Part shown: positions 55,895 through 64,000 of the stretch, in pieces | Layout: every line of letters begins with the position of its first letter | How positions within the stretch are numbered: position 1 is the first letter of the stretch | NCBI GenBank assembly: GCA_934045905.1 | Contig: OW203769.1 | Coordinates: 434,001-498,000, forward strand | Length of the DNA stretch: 64,000 bases | Direction: 5' to 3' | Source of the DNA: Leuctra nigra | Taxonomy: Eukaryota > Arthropoda > Insecta > Plecoptera > Leuctridae | Notes under the pieces: generated by a model | Databases searched by the model: none | What the model was told of the DNA's origin: nothing | Seen by the model: only the letters and a program-made list of their open reading frames with translations | Program-made: the position numbers and the translations under genes

Positions 55895-58252
55895 TCTAGT
55901 GGAGCGGTCGCTCCACCCAGCCAAGTCGTACTATACACTCACAGTCACTCAACATACCGTAAATGCCTAATAAACTGAGGAGCAGACCAAACACTTTTAC
56001 TGTAAGCAACAACATGGCATTTTCGGCCTACTGGATCTCAAAATTGGTAAATCTCACATTGTTGCGAAATATCTTAATTTCGAGCTATGGCCCACCCCAC
56101 TACATATACCAAATTTGGGAACAATAGGTTATGCCATTTGCGCGCTAGAGGACCGAGAAAACAGTGAAATTACACCACTTTCTGATTCTGAAGATGATGA
56201 TGATTCTGATGATATCACGAAACGTCGCTATCACCGCCACAGCCTAAACGGCTGAACCGATCGACCTGAAATTTTTACCACATGTGCACTTTTGGCGTCT
56301 GAGGTGCCTTTTTATAAAACCAACCGGAAGCCGCCATTTTGAAACCGGAAGTGACGTCATAACTCAAAAACGTCTGGACCGATTAGAACGAAATTAGCGC
56401 CATTCGATTTAGATGGTCATCTATATGAAGTATCAATAAAAAAAATATTATTTTCTTATTTTCTAAACCGGAAGTGACGTCATAAATACGCAATATTTAA
56501 CTTATTTCAACAAATTATACTTAAAATACGTACATAATTAACTTACATTGTAACATAGACAATACAATTTATATATTCAAGGTAGCAGTGTTCTCGGCCG
56601 CCATTCCTGAAACCGGAAGTGACGTCATATATCTAAAACGCCTGTACCGATTGCAACTGAACTAGCTCCTGCGTATTCATTCTGCTATTTATTTGAAAAA
56701 TCAATTGTGAAAAATGAATAAATAAATTAATGGTACCGGAAATGGCGGCAGGAACCACTAAATGAAACCGGAAGTGACGTCATATATTACAAACGGCATG
56801 ACCGATTTTACGGAAATATAGGGATTAGGAATTCAGATGGTCGTTCATGAAGGTATCAACTAGATAAAACTAGATTGTTTTCTTATTACCTATACCGGAA
56901 TTCGGCCGCTATTTCAAAACCGGAAGTGACGTCATGTATCGAAAACGGCTGGATCGATTATAACGAAACTTAAGCTATTCTTCTTGGATAATCATTTTCA
57001 TCTTATACCAAACGCAACTTTTCATAGTAACCAAATCGGTTGAGGCGTATTTTTTTAAAGAAATTAGTCCCTGCTCGGACATGTGCTACAAGCTGTATGA
57101 ATAAACTAACAAAAGAAGTGATATCCCAGAAAAAACACTCCGTGTAAAAATACCAGCCAAGTCTCTTTAACTATAAAAAAAAATAGAAGAAATCTAAAAA
57201 TTCAGCACTGAAAAGGAGTGATATCAAAAAAGGAGCCAAGTCAACGAATTTTCCAAATTTTAATCGTACCATTGAAGTAAAAATATCAACCCCCGAGAAA
57301 TACTTAAAAAAAGGACTTGGCGCATCGTTTTTTTAAAGACATTTTTCTATTCTTAAGCTTATGCCACTCACATACTACGTAGTTCAGAAATGCCTAGAAA
57401 AATTGGGACAAAACTTTCAAATTAAATATTGAACATTCTGTAAAATATTTTAAATTTAAATATAAGTACGCAAAGAAACATAGCATTGTCTTACAAGCAA
57501 TAAATACAGAACAGTTGTGTTTGTGATTGGTAGGTACCTATAGTTTTGTGGGTACATCAACATACCTACTACAGCATTATACTTTGAACCTTCTCGCCGT
57601 GTAATTAATTGCTATTAATTAACATTTTATACCAAAAAAATTCATAAATTACATAACGTATTACTTTAGATAAAAATCTAGTCAGTAATTATTTGAGCAG
57701 CATGGCTCAGTGCACTAGTCACTTATACAAATCTCATTGACGGCCTTCTTGTATAATGAGCGCTTTCGCTATTTCCCTCAGTCACGATATTGAGAAGTAT
57801 GATTGATTAATATGACCCTAGAAATAGTGGCAATAACGAATAGACTAGGCCGCTTCCGTTTATTCGTTATTCGTTTATCCGTTTATTTCCTCTGAATATT
57901 GACAAAATACCAAAACTGCCAGTAGGTAAGAGTACTAGTTATATTAAAACGTAGTATGATTCGTCGATAATGAATGTGATATACTCAGGAAAATATACTT
58001 GTAGAGTTCTTCCTATACTTTTAGGATAGAAAAGTGTCTTTAAAAAAACGATGCGCCAAGTCCTTTTTTTAAGTATTTCTCGGGGGTTGATATTTTTATT
58101 TCAATGGTACGATTAAAATTTGGAAAATTCGTTGACTTGGCTCCTTTTTTGATATCACTCCTTTTCAGTGCTGAATTTTTAGATTTCTTCAATTTTTTTT
58201 TATAGTTAAAGAGACTTGGCTGGTATTTTTACACGGAGTGTTTTTTCTGGGA
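55895..58252 (-). mobile_element. Helentron/HINE-like element 9 (reverse), full length, 2,358 bp
   Basis: The 3' end TCTAGTGGAGCGGTCGCTCC starts at 55895 and the 5' end TTTTTTCTGGGA ends 58252. It is preceded by A and followed by T. Modules with CCGGAAGTGACGTCAT lie near 56345, 56466, 56612, 56765 and 56919. The long-loop foldback block is 57127-58252. The related sequence at 63195-63215 shows the site without insertion. GTTTCTACYTG occurs on both sides of this copy, so a short local duplication cannot be excluded. Confidence 0.8.
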
Positions 58253-58345
58253 TTTGTTTCTACTTGATGATCTACAAGACCCAGGACAAACACTATCGAG
58301 ATCGTTCGAGTGCTCGTATAGGTAATCGAGCGTGACATCATACTC
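58253..58345. repeat. Single copy of the 63-kb tandem repeat unit
   Basis: CTTGATGATCTACAAGACCC, ATCGAGATCG and CGAGCGTGACATCATAC match the 67-bp unit of the array at 63205-64000, with a 16-base difference in the middle. Confidence 0.75.
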
Positions 58346-58445
58346 AGTGAAATATCATTCAAGCTGGCAAATAAGTTGATTGTTTTGTTTGTCTGACGTC
58401 GTAAGCCTTGAATCCGTATGGAAAAACAAATCGAACAATCTCGAA

Positions 58446-59840
58446 GAACTTCCTCCAGTGTAACGCGTTGATAAGCGAGCACGGATACACGCAACACCTC
58501 GAACCAGTGTTCGAATTGGGAAATGTGTTATGGGGGGATGGTGTATCGTGGATAAAACGATACAGTCAGTTAAGGGGGGGGGGGGGGGGGGGGGGCTGGA
58601 CCCCAAGTTTTCACCGCTGGGCGTCTTTTGGATTTTTGGATTTTGGAGGCTGCAAGATAATGTAATTGCAAGGCGGAAATGGTAAAATTAAATAATTTCC
58701 AATTGTACCATGCCAATTTGTTACAAGTTCAAAGTTCAATATAGTTAATAATTATTTATTGTATTGTAGTTTTAACAATGAATTATAAATTGTCATATTT
58801 GTTAATTGTAAGCTGCCATTTGATCCTTGACGCCTTTAGCAGTGCAAGTTATTTATTGTTCAGATCCTAAAAATTATGTTTAATGGGGGGATGGTTTTGT
58901 CCCTAAATTCATTATGGGGGGATGGTCATGCCCATAAATTCGTTATGGGGGGATGCCATCCCCCCGCATCCCCCCCCCCCAATTCGAACACTGCCTCGAA
59001 CCGAAATTATGTCTATCGAATGTCATTAAAAGCCAACAATTCTTTAGTTTCGTCACAGGCTTGTATAAAAATCTCCAAAATCTCCAAAAATATTGGTGCC
59101 AATCCTTGCTAAGTTTTAAGTTGATCGATTAAACCTTAATGATTGAACGGTTCCTTGTTAATTTTCAAAAATCACAGGATCTCCTTCAAACAATATACCT
59201 GGGACCACCCATATGATATGATATGTAGTGTGTGTACACAATATCAGATCAATCTGTTGAACGGTCATTATTAGTTTCATTTCGTTTGAAACTTTCTGCT
59301 CTAACTACCTTGCCTTGAACTGTAGATTCGAAGTCACCGTGAATTTGACAGCCAACACGCAAAATGTCCCTAAAATGACAAAAACTTTTGAAAATAACGA
59401 CAGATTAGAGTGAAAATTGGCAAAAATATCTTAAATGTTGGTACCAATGACCATGCGAAGTTTTTAGTTGGTCGGTCAATCGGTTCCAGTTTAAATTTCA
59501 AAAATCACAGGAAAAATGGTTTCAAATTTGAACCAATTGGAGGATTTGGCTGAAATTTTTTTTGATTGGGTACAATGTTGGTTGCAATGACTTTGCTAAA
59601 TTTCAAATTGATCGAACCAACCAATCGAAAGATAATTTTTATAAAATTTGAACCAATCACAGGATCTCGTTCAGAAAAGATCCCAGGGATCGCATAGATT
59701 ACGTTAGTATGTGTACAAAATTTCAGATTGATTGGTTGTGCGGTTTGACCTGGGCAGTGCAGGCAAAAAAAAAAAAAAAAAAAAAACACACACAGAGAAA
59801 GTGCCATAAGAGTACCGTGGTGACGCTCGCTACGCTCGCT
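58446..59840 (+). mobile_element. Repeat family with AACGCGTTGATGAGCGAGC start (copy 1), split by hAT MITE
   Basis: It begins near GTGTAACGCGTTGATAAGCG and ends at GACGCTCGCTACGCTCGCTC. Internal modules of about 150 bp carry AATTGATCG and ACCAATCRNAGGAT words. It is homologous to 61378-62343 and, remotely, 49920-50290. There is no coding region and no obvious terminal inverted repeat. The class is unknown. Confidence 0.55.
58505..58993. mobile_element. hAT-type MITE, 489 bp, perfect 8-bp target duplication
   Basis: The termini CAGTGTTCGAATTGGG are inverted at both ends and flanked by CCTCGAAC at 58497-58504 and 58994-59001. The homologous repeat at 61430 reads CACCTCGAACCGAAATT without the element. 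An 8-bp duplication and CAGTG ends fit the hAT superfamily. The interior has a G-tract (58574-58594), a C-tract near 58971, and three ATGGGGGGATG words. Confidence 0.92.
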
Positions 59841-60804
59841 CAATAATCAATTCAATATGGATGTATATTATGTTTTCTGTGCGTTGTGTACGCATTTCCG
59901 GTTCGAGAATTTGCACGTACCCGTGCTCGCTCATCAACGCGTTACACTGAGCGTTTTCCTAGTACTATGTACTCATCACACCATCATCACATCTCATTCA
60001 TCACTATTCTACATACTAGACATCTAATCTTGAGTTATCATGATTAATAATTAATGTCATTACTCAACTAAGATTGATTATCTTGAGAAGGTGCAGCATG
60101 AATCCATATTATTATTGTTTGTACACATCACTCATCTCATTCTCATTCATTCTCATTCTTCACTAGATTTTTAATGTCGAGATGCATGTATTATAATTAT
60201 TGTTATCATGTTATTATGTGAGATAATATTATCACATTATTATATGTTCTGCCACCGTGCATTGAATCACATAGCGGATCAATAAAACATACAATACAAA
60301 AATTTAAATTGTTCAGATCAACTAATCATAAGATTTTTTTTAAATTTGAATCAATCAAAGAATTTCGAAAAAAGTTCGGCTTGCAAGCCGCTGATTTTGT
60401 TATTAAATGTGAGCAAAATTCAGCTCGATCGGAGAAACAGTGACGTGAATACTGGCACAGATAAAATCAAGCTGGTCCGTGCCAAAAGAGTGAAAAGGAA
60501 ACACTCGTACAGTGACAAACACTTTGAAATTCAGATCTAAATCGACGATGAAACAAATAACTATGATCATGAACGCCTTGATTTATTTAAATGTGTTTAC
60601 AGCAAAGATTGCACAAGTTACATTGGCTGAAGAAAGATTTCTGTTCATAAGCTTGTCTTTCTTTATACCTATGTAATTTCACAAAATGTGCATAATAAAT
60701 GTAGCATAGACCCTCCAACAGGGTTGTATGGAAAGTCCATTGACTATAAGGTTTAAGATAGCACAAGTAAGAAAGTGAGAAATAATCATCTTGAGCTAGA
60801 ACCA
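59841..60804. other. Intron/intergenic, no gene
   Basis: A reversed fragment of the GCGTTGATGAGCGAGC family lies at 59920-59975. An AT hairpin (TTATGTGAGATAAT...ATTATCACATTATTA, incomplete quotation) lies near 60213-60245. The remainder is unassigned. Confidence 0.4.
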
Positions 60805-60960
60805 CCAGTGTTGGGTAAGTTCCTCATAAAAGGAACTAGTTCCAGTTCCATTTCCTTTGATCAAAAAGGAACAAGTTCCAGTTTCTAGTTCCTTTCAAAT
60901 AAAGGAACTGGAAAGTGGAAAGTTACCAGTAAGGAACTAAGTTCCTTTTAAGTTACAATG
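60805..60960. mobile_element. hAT-end-like remnant rich in GGAAC
   Basis: CAGTGTTGGGTAAGTTCCTC near 60808 is followed by repeated AAGGAACTAGTTCC-type palindromes. CAGTGTTGGG openings are typical of hAT elements. The other end is not identified. Confidence 0.4.
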
Positions 60961-60994
60961 CCCTCCAAAAGAAACACGGACTCTAAATTAGGTC

Positions 60995-62394
60995 CGTGAA
61001 GTTAGCACCGCCCATTAACGCACTAATTATCTCATGTGTGGGATGAATTAGTGCACAATTAGTGCGTTCGATCGGCACTAATTTTATAATTAGTGCGTCA
61101 TCCGTTTTTGAGAAAAACGCACTTTACTATGGGCAGTGCCAACTTCACGCAGCACCGCCCATTGACGCACTAATAAAAAAAAACTCACAGGCAATTAGTG
61201 CACAATTAGTGCGTTTGATCCCCCCCATTCCCATAATTAGTGCGCACTTACTTTTCGAGTTAGTCGTGAATAACCGTGGGCGGTGCAGCACCGCCCATTG
61301 AAAATTTCAAAGTTTTCAGCACGCCATGTTTTAGTGCACAATTAGTGCGTTCGATCCCCTCCATTCCCATAACTAGGAAAACGCTCTGTGTAACGCGTTG
61401 ATGAGCGAGCACGGATACGCGCAACACCTCGAACCGAAATTTTGTCTATGGAAAATGTTATTAAATTTAAAAGCCAATATTTATTCTTGAATTTCTTCAC
61501 AGACTTGTATAAAAGTCTCAAAAATTTCTAAAATGTTGGTCCCAATAACCTTGAGAAGTTTTAAGTTGATCAATTGAACCTTTCTAATTAAACGGTTCCT
61601 TGATAATTTTCAAAAATCACAGGATCTCATTAAAAAAAATATACCTGGGACTACTCATATAATATTAGTGTGTGTACCCAATATTAGATAACTGTTGAAC
61701 GGTCATCAGTTTCATCAAAGATAATTAATGCTTTAATTATCTTTGGTTTCATGCGTTTGAAAGTTTCTACTCTAACTACCTTGAATTAGAACTGAAGATT
61801 CGAAGATGCCGTGAAATATGAAATACGAGAAATTTGACAGCCAACACACAAAATATCCGTAAAATGTCAATAACTTTTGAATTTAAACTCAGATTAGTCT
61901 GAAAATTGTCAAAAATGCAGATAATGTTGGTCTTAACGACCATGCAAAGTTTTAAGTTGATAGGACAAACGGTTCTTCTTTAAATTTCAAAAAACATATA
62001 AAATATTTTTTTAAATTTTAATCAATGGGAGGATTTGGCAAAACATTTTTAAGATTGGGTACAATGTTGGTCGTAATAAATTGTCAAAATTTCAAATTGA
62101 TCGAAACAACCAATCGAAAGATAATTTTTTTTAAATTTTAACCAATCACGGGATCCCGTTCAAAAACGATCCCAGGGACCGCATAGAGTCCGTTAGTATG
62201 TGTACAAAATTTCAGATCGATTGCTTGAGCGGTTTGACCTGGGCAGTGAACACAAACAAACAAACAAAAAAAAAACAAAAAAAAACAAACACACAGAGAA
62301 AGTGTCATAAGAGTACCGTGGTGACGCTCGCTACGCTCGGTCAATTAGTGCGCACTTACTTTTCGAGTTATTCGTTAATAACCGTGGGCGGTGC
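60995..62394. mobile_element. Three tandem GCACCGCCCAT MITEs, the third split by a repeat
   Basis: Copies at 60995-61149, 61151-61286 and 61287-62394 open with AGCACCGCCCATT and end with the inverse (GGGCGGTGC). They share ATTAGTGCACAATTAGTGCG cores. The third copy is interrupted between CCCATAACT (61374) and AATTAGTGCGCAC (62342) by copy 2 of the AACGCGTTGATGAGCGAGC family. Confidence 0.65.
61378..62343 (+). mobile_element. Repeat family with AACGCGTTGATGAGCGAGC start (copy 2)
   Basis: GGAAAACGCTCTGTGTAACG opens the copy and GACGCTCGCTACGCTCGGTC closes it, inside a MITE whose sister copies define the insertion point. It includes the uninterrupted CACCTCGAACCG that serves as the empty site for the hAT MITE at 58505. 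Confidence 0.65.
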
Positions 62395-63204
62395 ACTTAC
62401 AGTTCTTCTACCTTTAGTCTATGTTCAATGCGTCAAATGTTCCTGAAGTTACCTCAAACAAAAAATTGTAAATTCAAAAGCAAGCAATGTGTTACGCGAT
62501 TACTTTAATGTAAATATGGAAATTGGTAAAATTCGGGAGATAATTTATGAGTCTACGATACTTGATGAAATCCATGTTTTATGAAGCACAAAAAGGCGAC
62601 CCCTACTTTTTTATAAACGGCTTTACCGATTGTCTTCAAATTTTCACAGGTTATAGATAAAGAGTAGATCTGTGTCTCTCGTACCCAAAATTTTATTTTT
62701 TGTTTCTTTTATTTCAGGGCAGAGGTACCAAATAGACCCATATTGCCCAATTAGCACCTTATCAATGAAAAAAAATAATATTTTATAATATTTTTGAATC
62801 ACTATAGGGACTCAGATTTACCCTTTATCGCTATGCTTTTAAATTTTGAAAAAAATTAGTCAAGCCGTTAAGAATAAGTAGGGACCGCCTTTTTATGGTT
62901 TTTTGTGGTTTCCATATTTGAATTAAAATAACTTACTTCCCAGCAATATTATGCAATATGCAACATACGATGAAATAAGTGACGATAAATATTGTGACGA
63001 TTAAATGTCACAAATGTCACGCACAATCCAGAGCTAATGCAGAGCTAGAGCTAATTTTCATGCATTTCTAGGATTTTTTTTACTTCGGAATCGAAATTTT
63101 CTGCGAGTCCTGTCGACTCTTTAAGTTTTTTTTCCGTTCAGGAATTTTAAATAGGATCGCGAAAACATGTGGCTGGTGATGTGTTGTGTTGCACTGAATA
63201 ATGG
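62395..63204. other. Intron block, duplicate of 55.70-55.89 kb
   Basis: The match covers 62478-62545 and 63130-63204. About 580 bp in the middle (62546-63125) is not present at 55.8 kb, and no gene is seen in it. Confidence 0.6.
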
Positions 63205-64000
63205 AGAGTTCTGTTTCTACTTGATGATCTACAAGACCTTGGACTATCGAGATCGTGCGAGTGCTCGTATCGAGCGTGACGTCATACTTGATGATCTACA
63301 AGACCCAGGACTATCGAGATCGTGCGAGTGCTCGTATCGAGCGTGACGTCATACTTGATGATCTACAAGACCCAGGACTATCGAGATCGTGCGAGTGCTC
63401 GTATGATCGAGCGTGACGTCATACTTGATGATCTACAAGACCCAGGACTGTCGAGATCGTGCGAGTGCTCGTATCGAGCGTGACGTCATACTTGATGATC
63501 TACAAGACCCAGGACTGTCGAGATCGTGCGAGTGCTCGTATCGAGCGTGACGTCATACTTGATGATCTACAAGACCCAGGACTGTCGAGATCGTGCGAGT
63601 GCTCGTATGATCGAGCGTGACGTCATACTTGATGATCTACAAGACCCAGGACTGTCGAGATCGTGCGAGTGCTCGTATCGAGCGTGACGTCATACTTGAT
63701 GATCTACAAGACCCAGGACTGTCGAGATCGTGCGAGTGCTCGTATCGAGCGTGACGTCATACTTGATGATCTACAAGACCCAGGACTGTCGAGATCGTGC
63801 GAGTGCTCGTATCGAGCGTGACGTCATACTTGATGATCTACAAGACCCTGGACTGTCGAGATCGTGCGAGTGCTCGTATCGAGCGTGACGTCATACTTGA
63901 TGATCTACAAGACCCAGGACTATCGAGATCGTGCGAGTGCTCGTATGATCGAGCGTGACGTCATACTTGATGATCTACAAGACCCTGGACTATCGAGATC
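63205..64000. repeat. 67-bp tandem array, about 12 copies, continuing past the window
   Basis: The unit contains CTTGATGATCTACAAGACCC, AGGACTGTCGAGATCG, TGCGAGTGCTCGTATCGAGC and GTGACGTCATA. Some copies carry TATGATCGAG, a short extra. Each copy has a palindromic TGACGTCA (full CRE/ATF core) and GATCGTGCGAGTGCTCG. The copies are almost identical. Confidence 0.97.

Noticed and set aside
59505..62446. Short frames containing MSERSERHHGTL or MTERSERHHGTL
   Set aside because: They arise from the GACGCTCGCTACGCTCGCTC end of a non-coding repeat family.

Overview
This is eukaryotic DNA, most likely from an arthropod or another invertebrate with a large, transposon-rich genome. It is AT-rich and has long introns with GT-AG splice sites, eukaryotic polyadenylation-type signals, satellite DNA, many short non-autonomous DNA transposons and Helitron/Helentron-like elements, with no bacterial gene organisation. 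TAGGTACCTA-type words are common in parts of it, which is only a weak hint of insect DNA. I cannot name the species.

Genes. Most long open frames are shadows of simple repeats. Reading splice sites instead of ATG-to-stop frames gives one coherent minus-strand gene, spanning at least 55.5 kb down to 5.57 kb. It has GC-rich, low-complexity exons at about 55.1-55.5, 53.6-54.4, 53.3-53.4, 52.0-52.1, 51.5, 50.5-50.7, 49.3-49.4, 34.1-34.6, 30.2-30.4, 25.5-25.7 and (damaged) 10.8-11.05 kb, then a terminal exon with a stop at 5.57-5.68 kb. The splice phases chain correctly: all upstream exons are 0-0, the 34-kb exon is 0-1, the downstream exons are 1-1 and the last exon enters in phase 1. The predicted product is a disordered Pro/Gln/Ser/Lys-rich protein of unknown function. 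Several exons are recent duplicates. A second gene on the plus strand is suggested by two phase-compatible exons, at 32.66 kb and 46.71 kb, inside introns of the first.

Layout. 1-3.8 kb: diverged AT-rich repeats. 5.5-5.7 kb: terminal exon. 6.3-9.4 kb: imperfect inverted-repeat element around a 37-bp minisatellite. 9.7-10.3 kb: hAT-like remnant. 10.8-11.05 kb: exon copy. 11.7-19.0 kb: a hAT-type MITE split by two Helentron-like elements, one of which holds a tRNA-derived insertion that itself holds a Kolobok-like element. 20.1-25.15 kb: 68-bp satellite. 25.5 and 30.2 kb: duplicated exons with duplicated introns. 26-29.5 kb: one Helentron-like element inserted precisely in another. 30.9-32.5 kb: nested inverted-repeat elements. 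32.9-33.9 kb: 50-bp tandem array. 34.1-34.6 kb: minisatellite-coding exon. 35.5-49.2 kb: five Helentron-like elements, one split by a 4.7-kb element with TA target duplication. 49.3-55.5 kb: exon cluster. 55.9-58.25 kb: Helentron-like element nearly identical over 1.9 kb to that at 27-29.4 kb. 58.3-62.4 kb: hAT MITE and other repeats. 63.2-64.0 kb: tandem array running off the window.

The Helentron-like family carries internal modules in which an ETS site overlaps a palindromic CRE (CCGGAAGTGACGTCA), followed in many copies by a YY1-like ATGGCGGC core. More than 30 intact TGACGTCA copies occur in these elements, so the family could be spreading a composite enhancer/promoter module. All functional statements are inferences from sequence; no database was searched.
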